Positions 54,808-63,535 are shown, counted from the stretch's first letter. The stretch: DNA of 64,000 nt from Mesoplasma lactucae ATCC 49193 (GCF_002441935.1 NZ_CP023668.1:310001-374000); one strand, 5' to 3'. Notes: generated from the letters alone by a model not told the origin. Made by a program: numbers and translations.

Positions 54808-55602
54808 ATGAAAACCCCTCAAGGTTTAACCAACGAAATTAGTTTAAAAAATAACATAATGACTAAAACTTCTAATAAATATGTTGATTATTTTTTAAAC
54901 AGAAAAGCTGAAGCTAGTTTATATGAACAATTAAAAAGTAAGAAAAATCTTGATTTTATCCTTCACCCAATCAAGTGAGGGTTTAATCCTGATAAAACCT
55001 TTTATAGCGAATGAATTTATTATTCTAATGCTTATACTTTTGTTGATAAACCAGCAATGTTACAAGATGATGAAGTTTTAAAAAAGGTTATTACAACCAT
55101 TGAAAAATATCATGAAATTGAAGTTGATATGCCAATGTTTCAACCTCATGATTATTTAGAAAAATTTAGAAGTAAAATTAAAAATCCTCTAATTGATTTA
55201 TCAAGTTATGAATCAAAATTAAATGAAGTTATTTCCCGTTTCTTTGATGGTGATTTTAAAATTGTCCTTTCACATAACGATATGGTGCCTGGAAACTTTT
55301 TATTTGTTGATAATGAATTAAAGTTTATTGATTTTGAATATTCTTTAAAAAACATTTATCTTTTTGATTTTGGTGGGTTTATTACTGAAACTTTACCAGT
55401 TAATAAATTTAATGATTTTATGAACTTATTAAACTTAAATCAAAAAGAAAAAGACAAGTTATCACAACTTGTCTTCTACCAATATATTTTATGAATTAAC
55501 TGATCAACATACATGTATGAAACATCAAACAAAGATGTTTATCGTCAGTTAGCTTATTTAATGAAAGAAAAGTTAGATAACTTTAATAACTTAACTTTTT
55601 AA
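54808..55602 (+). CDS. LicA/choline kinase-like phosphotransferase
   Basis: The product is 264 aa with a protein-kinase-like fold of the APH/choline kinase class. Catalytic block LSHNDMVPGNFLFVDNELKFIDFEYS near residue 158 holds HND...N and the DFE metal site; the N-terminal lobe is present but its Lys is not clear. It may phosphorylate choline, ethanolamine or a related small alcohol for lipid or surface use. It stands alone on plus; its stop overlaps the convergent gene by 4 bp. Confidence 0.8.
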
Positions 55603-56420
55603 GAATCCTTTTCTGGATTCTTTTTTTTCATTTTTTCTTCGTATTTTAAACGTTGCTTCATTTCTTTAGCATCAAGCTTTTCTTTTTTCTTTAAATCTTT
55701 ATTTTCTTTTTTAAGAACTTTTTTTGATTTATCAAAATCAGTTAATAAACGACGATCTAAATCAGCTTTAAATTCTTCTAACTCTGCTAATTCTTTTTCA
55801 CGCTTTATTCTAGTTTGTTCAGCTCTTTGAATTCTGAATTGTTCTTTTGTTGGAATTGCTTCACCACTTCTATAAGCTTGAAGAATTGCTTCATCTTCAT
55901 CTTCAGTTTTATAAGTATAGTTTCTAGCAAAATTAGTAATTAAAACTCCAATTAGCATTGCTGGAATCGCTGAAAATAAACAAATCAAGAAACGCACAAC
56001 AATTTTGACACTATTGCTCATTTTGGTAGGATCAATTTCAATTAATCAACATCCATTCATAACTAGCGCAAAAAAGATAATTGAAAAAGTCAAAGTAAAG
56101 GTAAATGAATCTGCTTTTTGTCATTTTAAAAAGAAAGTTAAGGTTTGACCACCTCAAGCTCAAATTAAATAACCAACCATAATTAAAGCTAATCAACCTG
56201 CATGATTATTTCCTAAATCATCATACTTATTAAAACTACTATTATGAAAGTCTGCTCCTAAGAAAACTCAAATTAAAACAAAGGGAATAATTGTTAAGAT
56301 TAACTGTCATAACACTGAAATTCAAAATGGTGTTCTTGACATATCAAAAGAACGAATTTTATCTCAATAAGATTGGTGATCTTCTTTTTTATCGTCTTTT
56401 GTTGTTTGTTCTTTTGCCAT
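55599..56420 (-). CDS. Hypothetical membrane protein with basic coiled-coil tail, 273 aa
   Basis: Not recognised. A charged N-terminus of about 35 residues, then four TM helices up to about residue 165 (VLWQLILTIIPFVLIWVF; WLALIMVGYLIWAW; FTLTFSIIFFALVM; IVVRFLICLFSAIPAML), then a Lys/Glu-rich helical tail of about 100 residues. UGA-coded Trp are common in TM segments. Its stop codon overlaps the plus-strand kinase stop by 4 bp, so both share the hairpin. Confidence 0.78.
55601..55628. terminator. Terminator between the LicA-like kinase and the membrane gene
   Basis: AAGAATCC and GGATTCTT around TTTTCT, then T8 on plus. It lies inside the 3' end of the minus-strand gene. Confidence 0.85.
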
Positions 56421-56477
56421 TTTTTACTTCTCCCCTTTTCACTATTAAAATTATAACTTAGTTTTATTTTTCAAAAT

Positions 56478-56508
56478 AAAAAAATAGCCACGTTTTATCG
56501 TGGCTATC
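56478..56508 (-). terminator. Terminator of tRNA-Gly copy 1
   Basis: ATAGCCACG (56484-56492) pairs with CGTGGCTAT (56499-56507); T-run on minus. Confidence 0.85.
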
Positions 56509-56522
56509 ATTATGTTTTCTTA

Positions 56523-56683
56523 AATGGAGCAGGTGAAGGGAATCGAACCCTCACAGTCAGCTTGGAAGGCTGAAGTTCTACCATTAAACTACACCTGCGT
56601 TTAACACTTCCTTATAATACCTTATTCTCAATATTTGTGTCAACGGTTTTTCTTTAAAAAGTTGTCAAAATGATTAAATTTCT
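56523..56683. repeat. 161-bp direct repeat, copy 1
   Basis: Identical to 57061-57221 over 161 bp. It spans the tRNA-Gly gene and about 85 bp of its promoter region, offset 538 bp. Confidence 0.93.
56525..56598 (-). tRNA. tRNA-Gly (UCC), copy 1
   Basis: 74 nt including encoded CCA. Acceptor GCAGGTG/CACCTGC, anticodon loop CTTCCAA reading UCC, T-loop GGTTCGATTCC. On minus the promoter is TTGACA, 18-nt spacer, TATTAT, some 10-15 nt ahead. It reads GGA (and, by wobble in mollicutes, likely all GGN). Confidence 0.97.
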
Positions 56684-56703
56684 TAATTTTTAGAAAAGAA
56701 AAA

Positions 56704-56724
56704 GCATCCATAAAGGATGCTAGC
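56704..56724 (-). terminator. Terminator-like hairpin
   Basis: GCATCC and GGATGC stem with T-run on minus, between the sRNA candidate and tRNA copy 1. Confidence 0.7.
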
Positions 56725-56774
56725 AAAGATTACTTTTTCATAATTATTATATCCCTAAAATTTCATTTTAAAAT

Positions 56775-56913
56775 AAAAATCTGATGCTTTATAGCACCAG
56801 ATTAAAGGGGCGATGTGCCTTCCATAGAAAAAGTTTTTTGTTTTTAGTTTAAGAGGTTTAGAATTTTGCTTAACAAAACTTCCACTGTAGTTTAATTAAA
56901 CATATCCGCTTAA
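56775..56913 (-). ncRNA. Candidate small RNA between the tRNA-Gly genes
   Basis: About 140 nt, framed by -35 TTGAAA (56946-56941), 16-nt spacer, -10 TAGAAT (56924-56919) and a hairpin terminator AATCTG-TGCT/AGCA-CAGATT (56779-56803) with T5. No ORF with a ribosome site. It lies between two identical tRNAs, and a hairpin downstream of each tRNA isolates it. I do not recognise the class; it lacks the conserved SRP RNA and RNase P segments. Confidence 0.55.
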
Positions 56914-56954
56914 TTAATATTCTATGCTTTAACTTCTATTTTTCAAGATGAAAA

Positions 56955-56983
56955 TAAAAAAATAGCCCTTGAAAGGAACTATT
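56955..56983 (-). terminator. Hairpin upstream of the sRNA candidate
   Basis: AATAG-CCTT and AAGG-CTATT stem with T7 on minus; second barrier after tRNA copy 2's own terminator. Confidence 0.6.
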
Positions 56984-57017
56984 AGTTTTCATGATCCATT
57001 ACTCTCTTCAAAACAAA

Positions 57018-57046
57018 TAAAAAGGGCAACTCCGCTTAGTTGCCCT
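57018..57046 (-). terminator. Terminator of tRNA-Gly copy 2
   Basis: GGGCAACT (57024-57031) pairs with AGTTGCCC (57038-57045); T-run on minus. Confidence 0.85.
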
Positions 57047-57060
57047 GATATAAATTTCTT

Positions 57061-57221
57061 AATGGAGCAGGTGAAGGGAATCGAACCCTCACAGTCAGCT
57101 TGGAAGGCTGAAGTTCTACCATTAAACTACACCTGCGTTTAACACTTCCTTATAATACCTTATTCTCAATATTTGTGTCAACGGTTTTTCTTTAAAAAGT
57201 TGTCAAAATGATTAAATTTCT
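57061..57221. repeat. 161-bp direct repeat, copy 2
   Basis: Identical to 56523-56683, covering the second tRNA-Gly and its promoter. Confidence 0.93.
57063..57136 (-). tRNA. tRNA-Gly (UCC), copy 2
   Basis: Identical to copy 1, 74 nt with CCA. Same TTGACA/TATTAT promoter on minus inside the repeat. Different terminator downstream, which shows the duplication stopped at the gene end. Confidence 0.97.
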
Positions 57222-57380
57222 CTGATTTTGAAAAACATAAGGGAAAAACTGAAAAAAATCCCAAATTATTTTAAATTTCTTTTTCATTTTTTCTAAATAA
57301 AAATGCGAGAAATAAAGGATTTTATCATATAGAATGATTAATGGTGTTTCACTACCACTGTGCTGATTCGCCTGAAAGAA

Positions 57381-57399
57381 AAAACGGGCATTCATTCTT
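57381..57399. repeat. 19-nt direct repeat, leader copy
   Basis: AAAACGGGCATTCATTCTT, identical to 57640-57658. As the two RNAs run in opposite directions, the repeat gives the antisense RNA a 19-nt stretch complementary to the mRNA leader. Confidence 0.9.
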
Positions 57400-57429
57400 T
57401 AAAATGTCAATTTTTCTTTCATATTGTGA

Positions 57430-57444
57430 GGAGGTGAAACCTCC
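57430..57444 (+). promoter_or_regulatory. Hairpin that hides the toxin ribosome site
   Basis: GGAGG and CCTCC around TGAAA. The full AGGAGGTGA Shine-Dalgarno is buried in this stem, just ahead of ATG 57447. Confidence 0.75.
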
Positions 57445-57446
57445 AA

Positions 57447-57527
57447 ATGGAAGTAAAATTTACGAAAACTTTAAGTTTAGTTGTAAGTCTAATAACAGTT
57501 ATTATAATTGTTATTATCTTGTCATAA
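57447..57527 (+). CDS. Putative 26-aa hydrophobic peptide toxin
   Basis: ATG 57447 to TAA 57527. Short basic/polar start MEVKFTKTLS and then one TM-like helix of about 16 residues, mostly Val/Ile/Leu, ending IILS. Size and make-up fit type I toxins of the Fst/Ldr/TxpA sort, which insert in the membrane, although the sequence itself is not the Fst family. The strong but sequestered ribosome site and the flanking antisense elements support a real gene. Too short for usual gene finders. Confidence 0.62.
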   Translation: MEVKFTKTLSLVVSLITVIIIVIILS

Positions 57528-57584
57528 AGCAAGACAATTAAATAAAAATTTTGAGTACGCGGCAGTGGTAACGCGTACTTTTTT

Positions 57585-57660
57585 AAATAAAAAAGAATCC
57601 TTTCGGATTCTTTTGATGTGTTTACGCTTCTAACGAAGCAAAACGGGCATTCATTCTTCT
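57585..57660 (-). ncRNA. Putative antitoxin RNA (RNA II)
   Basis: About 75 nt, converging on the toxin mRNA. Promoter on minus: -35 TTGTAA (57693-57688), 16-nt spacer, -10 TAAAAT (57671-57666). It starts near the second repeat copy, so its 5' end is complementary to the toxin leader. Then a hairpin GCTTC/GAAGC and a terminator AAAAGAATCC/GGATTCTTTT (57591-57614). Its end lies near the mRNA terminator. The 3' parts barely overlap, so pairing would be through the repeat. Confidence 0.6.
57640..57658. repeat. 19-nt direct repeat, antisense copy
   Basis: Identical to 57381-57399. At the 5' end of the putative antisense RNA. Confidence 0.9.
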
Positions 57661-57806
57661 TTACTATTTTATAATGAATTATGATTTTTACAATAGATTT
57701 TTAAAAGAAAATAATAATCTAATGATATTGTTTTTATCTCTTTTCTCCAGTTTCCTAGAGTATTAACGTCTTCACATTTTTATTCTACTTTTATTTTGAA
57801 AACATT

Positions 57807-57835
57807 CAACAAGATATTACTAAAATATCTTGTTG
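57807..57835. repeat. Perfect 11-bp inverted repeat
   Basis: CAACAAGATAT and ATATCTTGTTG separated by 7 bp. No T-run follows at once on either strand, so it may be a protein site or an extra hairpin beyond the rpsO terminator. Confidence 0.6.
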
Positions 57836-57856
57836 ATAAATAAAACAATGCAAATA

Positions 57857-57883
57857 AAAAACCTACCAAATTTGGTAGGTTTT
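57857..57883. terminator. rpsO terminator
   Basis: ACCTACCAAA and TTTGGTAGGT form a continuous palindrome; T-run on minus after it. A-run and T-run on both sides. Confidence 0.8.
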
Positions 57884-57902
57884 CATGGTTTATAGGCTTA
57901 AA

Positions 57903-58169
57903 TTATTTTCTTAATCCTAATTGTTCAATAACGTCTTTGTAACGGTTAACATCTTTTCTAGTTAGATAATCTAGTAAGTGTCTTCTTTGTGCTACTTTTT
58001 TTAATAAAGATCTACGAGTAGGAACGTCTTTTTTGTGAGTTCTTAAGTGATCAGTCATGTTGTTGATATCTTCTGTTAAGATAGCAATTTGCACTTCTGG
58101 TCTCCCTGTATCTTTATTTGATCCACCGAATTGTTGAATTAATTCTGCTTTTCTTTCTTTTGTTACCAT
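57903..58169 (-). CDS. rpsO: Small ribosomal subunit protein uS15
   Basis: The product is 88 aa, the standard length. [20 protein letters not shown], then [29 protein letters not shown] and [17 protein letters not shown] are the classic uS15 blocks; it binds the 16S central domain. Leader of about 100 nt with one hairpin. Last gene of the truB-ribF-rpsO group. Confidence 0.97.
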   Translation of the reverse strand: MVTKERKAELIQQFGGSNKDTGRPEVQIAILTEDINNMTDHLRTHKKDVPTRRSLLKKVAQRRHLLDYLTRKDVNRYKDVIEQLGLRK

Positions 58170-58220
58170 AATGTAATTTCCCTTTCTCTTGTGTTTTTCT
58201 CAAATGTCTTAACAAAGTAA

Positions 58221-58240
58221 GGATTCTAAGGGAAGAATCT
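58221..58240 (-). promoter_or_regulatory. rpsO leader hairpin
   Basis: GATTC and GAATC around a short loop, lacking a T-run. uS15 in other bacteria binds leader structures to limit its own synthesis; whether this one does so is open. Confidence 0.3.
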
Positions 58241-58280
58241 AAACTTCGTAAAAACAATCACTTAGATATATTAACATAAA

Positions 58281-59051
58281 TTATTTAGTTGGTTTACTAA
58301 TTTTCTTCTCTAAAATTGCATAAATTACTGGTTCTTCAATTTCACCAGTTTTACTAATTAAAATGGCTGCTTTATTATCAATTCTTAAAACTGCATTAAC
58401 TTTATCATTCAATTTTGCTTGATAATATCCTTCTTTAATTTTGATGTTTGGATAAATAATCTCACGACTTCTTTTACCCTCAGTTGCAAAATAGATTTTA
58501 AAAGGTGAATATAAAAGTTTATTGGCTTTATCAACTTTCCCATCAGCTATTAATTTTCTAATTTTAGTTGATGAAGTTGTTAAGTTTTTTCGTCTCATGA
58601 CATAAACATTATCATCACCAAAGAATTCTTTTAATTCTTTAACAGTGCCTTTTGAATTAGTTCCAAAAGTAAAATCAGAACCTTCAGCTACCATTTGACA
58701 TTTTAAAGTCTTTTTCATTCATTCCATAAATTGTTTTGGTTGATAAGATTTTAAGTTTTCGTTAACTTCTAGTTCAATATAGTAATCAATTGCAAAAAAG
58801 CCATCCATAATTTCAATCTTTTCTTCTTTTTTTAAAATACGGTCGTCTTCTTGATTGAACAAAGTTCTTCAACTACGGTCAAAAGAAACTAAGACAAGTT
58901 GTAAGTCATTTTTAATGGCTAGTTCTTGTGCTTTTCTTAATAGTTTTTCATGGTGTGTATGAATTCCATCAAAATTACCAACTACAACAATTGATTTTTT
59001 TAAACCTGGAATTTTTTGAATATCATTGATATCCCCGTTAATAATTACCAT
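58281..59051 (-). CDS. ribF: FAD synthetase RibF with degenerate riboflavin kinase domain
   Basis: The product is 256 aa, while bifunctional RibF is about 310. Residues 1-170: FMN adenylyltransferase with VVVGNFDGIHTHHEKLL near residue 22 and TSSTKIRKLI near residue 150. The C-terminal part (FATEGKRSREIIYPNIKIKEGYY ...) aligns with the kinase domain but lacks the GxPTAN metal/ATP motif and the later catalytic Glu block, so it probably makes FAD from FMN only. FMN would need to come from another kinase or from outside. Confidence 0.88.
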
Positions 59052-59082
59052 TATTTATTTCCCCTTTTAATTTGGTTTTAGT

Positions 59083-59952
59083 TTAAACACTAAAACCTCC
59101 TTTTAAACTACGATAATAATCATTTTCTTTACCATATAAAGCAATGATTTCATTGTTATAACTTAAAAAGACTCTCTCTTTTTCTAAATCTAATTTGATT
59201 TTTTTACCCTTAATAACATCATCAAATTCTTCTTTGTTTAATTCATAAATTTGATATTCGTTTTGTTTAACTGCATCATAATTTGAAATTAAATCTTTTA
59301 ATTCTAAATCATCTAAAGTTTTTGCTTGGTTAATATCAAAAACACCTGATTTTAACCTTCTTAATTCAGTTACATGAGCTAAAGTATTTAAATCATGTGC
59401 GATATCAACAACTAAACTACGAATATAAGTTCCTTTACTTGCTTCAACTCTTAATTCGAAAATTCCCATTTCTTCATCAAAGCTTAAAAGCTCAACTTTT
59501 TTAATATGAACTTTTCTTGGTTGAATCGCAACATCACTAACCCCGCATCTAGCATATTCATATAACTTTTTGCCTTGAACTTTAATTGCACTAAAGATTG
59601 GTGGAATTTGTTCATATTCATAATCATTATATTTATCGATTACTTGTTCTAATTGTTTTAAAGTAACATGTGATGTTTCATCAGTTTCAGTGATGTTTCC
59701 ATCAGAATCAAAACTATCAGTTGCAGTATATAATTGTCCTTTTACTTGATAAATTTTTTCTTGATTTAAAAAGTAATCTGAAAGTTTAGTTCCACTATTT
59801 ACTAAAACAATCACAACTCCAGTTGCTAATGGATCTAAAGTTCCAGCATGACCAACTTTTTTCAAGTTTAGTTTTCTTTTAACTTGTTGGATTAGTTTAT
59901 TAGTTGTAATCCCTTGAGGTTTATCAACTATAAAAATTCCTGAATTGTTCAT
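59083..59952 (-). CDS. truB: tRNA pseudouridine-55 synthase TruB
   Basis: The product is 289 aa. It makes the pseudouridine of the T-loop in tRNAs. Seen: GIFIVDKPQGITTNKLI near residue 4, the catalytic Asp in VGHAGTLDPLATGV near residue 38, KIYQVKGQLYTATDSFDSDG, AIKVQGKKLYEYAR and SKGTYIRSLVVDIAHDL near residue 178. It precedes ribF by 31 nt, the conserved order. Confidence 0.96.
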   Translation of the reverse strand: MNNSGIFIVDKPQGITTNKLIQQVKRKLNLKKVGHAGTLDPLATGVVIVLVNSGTKLSDYFLNQEKIYQVKGQLYTATDSFDSDGNITETDETSHVTLKQLEQVIDKYNDYEYEQIPPIFSAIKVQGKKLYEYARCGVSDVAIQPRKVHIKKVELLSFDEEMGIFELRVEASKGTYIRSLVVDIAHDLNTLAHVTELRRLKSGVFDINQAKTLDDLELKDLISNYDAVKQNEYQIYELNKEEFDDVIKGKKIKLDLEKERVFLSYNNEIIALYGKENDYYRSLKGGFSV

Positions 59953-60013
59953 AATTTATTTCCCTCAATTCTTAACTCTACTTATTTTATCAAGGATTAA
60001 TTATTTATAGAAA

Positions 60014-60544
60014 TTAGTTCATTCCGTTCACAAAAGTTAACACTAATTTATTTTCTTGAATCATTCCACCATCAGTTGTGAAAGCAAAAACTAATGTATC
60101 ACCTTTTTTAACTTTAAAGTTTCCAGCTAATTTGAAATTCATTAAAACAGTTCCGTTATATTCGTTAAAAGAACCAATTAAATTTAAGTAATCTTTTGAA
60201 CCATATGGCTTATTGTTATTGGTTCAATTGTTAGTTTCTGCTCTTCTATTTATTCAAGAATTACCTTTAAAATAAGCTGTTTCTAATCTATCAGGTTTAC
60301 CAGCTTCTCTCACTATACGATTGCCTTTATAAGAAAGGCCTAATAACCTTGCTTCATCGAATGATAAGGTTTCAGTTTTATAATAAATATTTTTCTTTAC
60401 AACGTTATATCCTAGTCAATTATCCTTAGGATCTTGTCCAATTGCATCTTTTTTGACACTGCTCATTTCACCACAACTAACAACAGTTGTTGTGGTTGTT
60501 GAAAGTAAAGCAATCGAACTTAAAAACCCTAATCATTTTTTCAT
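60014..60544 (-). CDS. Putative surface lipoprotein, 176 aa
   Basis: Not named. N-terminal signal MKKWLGFLSSIALLSTTTTTVVSCG with a lipobox VVSC, so Cys24 would be acylated and the protein anchored on the outer face of the membrane. The mature part is polar, beta-like, without a known motif. It lies between rbfA and truB, interrupting the usual infB-rbfA-truB order. Confidence 0.85.
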
Positions 60545-60622
60545 TTTTATTTCACCTTAATTTATTTAAATATATTTTATCAAGTAATGAAAAACAATGA
60601 GAATAATCTAAGTTAGAGAATA

Positions 60623-60649
60623 AAAAAAGCTCCTTTTTAGGAGCTTTGA
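60623..60649 (-). terminator. Terminator after rbfA
   Basis: AAAGCTCCT and AGGAGCTTT, T-run on minus. Ends the nusA to rbfA operon. Confidence 0.85.
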
Positions 60650-60653
60650 TATA

Positions 60654-61004
60654 TTATTTAGTTTCGTTTAAGATTTCGTTAATGCGGTTAGCATTTTCTA
60701 ATGATTCATCGAAAATGAATTCTAATTCAGGAACTCTTCTCATATCAACTTTACTTGCTAACATCATACGAATTTTCTTTTCATTTTCTTCTAAATGACG
60801 TGCAACAACTTCGCGGTTAATATCTTGTCCTGAGAATTTAATAAATGAATAATAAACTTTAGCAACTTCATTATCATGAACTAAACGTACTTCTGAAATC
60901 GAAACAGATTTCAAGATTGGATCTTCTAATTTTTGCGTAATAATAATTGTTAATTCACGCGCAATTAAAGATTCTTTTCTTCCTTGGATTTTTGGATTTT
61001 TCAT
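60654..61004 (-). CDS. rbfA: Ribosome-binding factor A
   Basis: The product is 116 aa. It matures the 5' end of 16S rRNA on the 30S. KH-like fold with LEDPILKSVSISEVRLVHDNEVAKVYYSF and RVPELEFIFDESLENANRINEIL. Starts 31 nt after infB. Confidence 0.95.
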   Translation of the reverse strand: MKNPKIQGRKESLIARELTIIITQKLEDPILKSVSISEVRLVHDNEVAKVYYSFIKFSGQDINREVVARHLEENEKKIRMMLASKVDMRRVPELEFIFDESLENANRINEILNETK

Positions 61005-61035
61005 AGTTTAAAATCTCCTTTTAATCTATATATCC

Positions 61036-62934
61036 TTATTTTACTTCAACTTCTTCGATTTTATATGCTTCAATGACATCGCCAACTTTAATATCGTTAA
61101 AGTTTTTAATAGTGATTCCACATTCAGCACCTTTTTTAGCTTCTTTGATGTCGTCTTTTTCGTGTTTTAATCCAGCAATTTCCCCATCATAAATCACAAC
61201 TCCGTTTCTGATTAAACGAACTTTGTCTTTTCTATGAATAGTTCCATCAATAATTTGACATCCAGCAATTGTTCCCACAGCTGAGTGTTTAAAAGTTGCT
61301 CTAACTTCAGCATCCCCTTCAATTTTTTCAACCATTTCTGGATCTAATAATCCTTTTGCTGCTTGTTCTAATTCTTCAATTACTTTGTAAATGATGTTGT
61401 GTAAACGTAAATCAACTCCACGTTCATCAATTAATTGACGAACTTCACTACTTGGGCGAACGTTAAATCCGTAAAGTAATGCGTTAGCAGTTTGTGCTAA
61501 GGTTACATCAGTGTTAGTAATCGCTCCAACTCCAGAACGAATAATATCAATTGTTACTCCCGGAATTTCTAATTTCATTAATGAAGATTTCAAGGCTTCA
61601 ACACTACCTTGAGTGTCAGCTTTAACAATAATGTTTAAGTTTTTTAAATCTCCTTCTTCAATTTGAGATTTAATTGAATCTAAAGTTACAATTTTAGATC
61701 CTTGCATTGCATCACGAGCAATTTTTTGAGCTTGTGCTTCAGCAATATCGCGAGCAATTTTTTCATCATTTAAAACTAAGAATTTATCTCCTGGTTGAGG
61801 AACTTCATTTAATCCAACAATTTGGACAGGAGTTGATGGTCCTGCCTGAGTAATTGCTTTATTTTTATCATCACGGATATCTCTGATTGTTCCATGAGTT
61901 CCACCAGCTACAAGAATGTCTCTTAATCTTAAAGTTCCTTGTTGAACTAAGATTGAAGCAACAGGTCCTCTTGCTTTATCTAGGTGAGCTTCAATTACAA
62001 CTCCAGAAGCAAATTTATTAGGGTTTGCTTTTAAGTCTTCAACTTCAGCTACTAGTAAAATAGTATCTAATAAATCATCTAAACCGATGTTTTCACGAGC
62101 TGAACCTTCAATGAAAGGAATGTCTCCTCCTCATTCTTCAGTTACAATTCCACGTTCCATTAATTCAGATTTAACTCTATCTGGGTTTGCATCTGGTTTG
62201 TCCATTTTATTGATAAACACAATAATTGGTACTCCAGCATTTTTAGCATGATCGATGGCTTCTTCTGTTTGAGGCATCACCCCATCATCAGCAGCCACAA
62301 CTAAAATAATGATGTCAGTGGCATTAGCACCACGTGAACGCATTTCAGTAAACGCTTCGTGACCTGGAGTATCGATGAAAGTAATTTTTTTCTTACTTCT
62401 TGGTGCTATTGCTTGATAAGCACCAATTGCTTGAGTAATTCCTCCAGCTTCACCTTTAGTTACGTTTGTATGTCTTAATGCATCTAATAAAGTAGTTTTC
62501 CCATGATCAACGTGACCCATAATAGTCACAATTGGTGCACGTTCTACTAAAGATTCAGGTGTATCTTCAACTTCAAATGTTTCTAATAAGTTTTCTTTTG
62601 TTACAGAATTTTCTTTTTTAAAGTCATATCCGTATTCTAATGCTAATTCCCCAATTTGGTCTTCATTTAAAATGAAGTTTTGGTTTAGCATCATTCCTTT
62701 TTTGAAGAAATATTTAACAATTTCAGTTACTGGTTTATTAATTTTGTTTGCAAATTCAGCAATTGTTAAAGGCCCTGTATAAACAAAAACACCATCAACT
62801 AATCCTGTAGTTTTTTCTTCTTTTAATTTATTTTTAATCGCTTTTGCATGTCTATCGTTTCTTTGACGTTCAATTTCACGTTTAGACTTGTTAGCTTTGT
62901 TATCTTTATTGATATCTTTTTTGGTTTTAGCCAT
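61036..62934 (-). CDS. infB: Translation initiation factor IF-2
   Basis: The product is 632 aa, the short form usual in mollicutes with a brief N-terminal domain. It brings initiator tRNA to the 30S. Seen: basic start, IF2_N ([21 protein letters not shown] near residue 57), G1 [14 protein letters not shown] near residue 141, G2 [11 protein letters not shown]3 DTPGHEAF near residue 188, G4 NKMDKPDA near residue 242, then domains II-IV. In the operon nusA-ylxR-ylxQ-infB-rbfA. Confidence 0.97.
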
Positions 62935-62951
62935 ACTCTACATCTCCTTTA

Positions 62952-63263
62952 TTATTCATAAGATTTGATGAGATTTGCCAAGTTCTTATCCGTAATTCCA
63001 ATCGCAGAAATTTCAAACTCTTTATCTTTATTTAATAACTTGTTTAATTCTGGTTTTGAAATTAACTCATCTAATACTTCTATTTTGTAGAAACTAGCTT
63101 TATTAAGTAGTTTCTTTTTTTGGGTAGTTCCCATGTCATCTGCAATAATGACTACATAAACTTGATCTTTTGTGATTTTTTCTAATAGTCTTTGACCATA
63201 AACTACTTGATTAGCTCTGATTGCTAGTCCAATCGCATTTAACAATTTTTCTTTATTAGTCAT
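62952..63263 (-). CDS. ylxQ: YlxQ, L7Ae/L30e family RNA-binding protein
   Basis: The product is 103 aa. L7Ae-like fold: LNAIGLAIRANQVVYGQRLL, VVIIADDMGTTQKKKLLNKASFYKIEVL, AIGITDKNLANLI. A K-turn-binding protein of unclear role, conserved here. Start is ATG 63263, which overlaps the ylxR stop by one base (TAATG). Confidence 0.92.
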   Translation of the reverse strand: MTNKEKLLNAIGLAIRANQVVYGQRLLEKITKDQVYVVIIADDMGTTQKKKLLNKASFYKIEVLDELISKPELNKLLNKDKEFEISAIGITDKNLANLIKSYE

Positions 63264-63535
63264 TAATCTCAATTCTCATTGATTTCAACAATTAATTGGT
63301 CATAAACTTCACTAGGAATCTTAGTTTTTAAACTACGTTCTAGAAGTTTTTTTTGTTTTGCAGTTTGGATTGCTTCTGGTTTTGGTTGAATATAAACACC
63401 ACGTCCATTAGCTTTTTTATCAGAGTCCACAAAAACATTACCATCATTTGTTTTGACCACTCTAATTAATTCATTTGCTGGTAGTAATTTACCACTAACA
63501 ATTTCTTTTCTTAAAATTGGTTGTTTTTGTTTCAT
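63263..63535 (-). CDS. ylxR: YlxR (DUF448) nucleic-acid-binding protein
   Basis: The product is 90 aa, with UGA-coded Trp at position 89 (...NENWD). RKEIVSGKLLPANELIRVV, GNVFVDSDKKANGRGVYI and KIPSEVYDQL are the family blocks; the usual Cys of RKC is Glu. YlxR binds RNA and, in some species, affects RNase P or transcription. Coupled to ylxQ. Confidence 0.92.

Larger units (their letters stand above)
57342..57584 (+). ncRNA. Putative toxin mRNA (RNA I) of a type I toxin-antitoxin locus
   Basis: A plus-strand transcript from about 57342 (TAGAAT -10 at 57330-57335) to the hairpin AGTACGCG/CGCGTACT with T6 (57554-57584). It carries the 19-nt repeat in its leader (57381-57399), a hairpin on the ribosome site (57430-57444) and the short peptide gene. 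TACCACTG in the leader (57353-57360) matches the terminator loop CAGTGGTA (57563-57570) for 8 nt, allowing 5'-3' pairing. The plan is that of par/Fst loci. No RNA data available. Confidence 0.6.
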
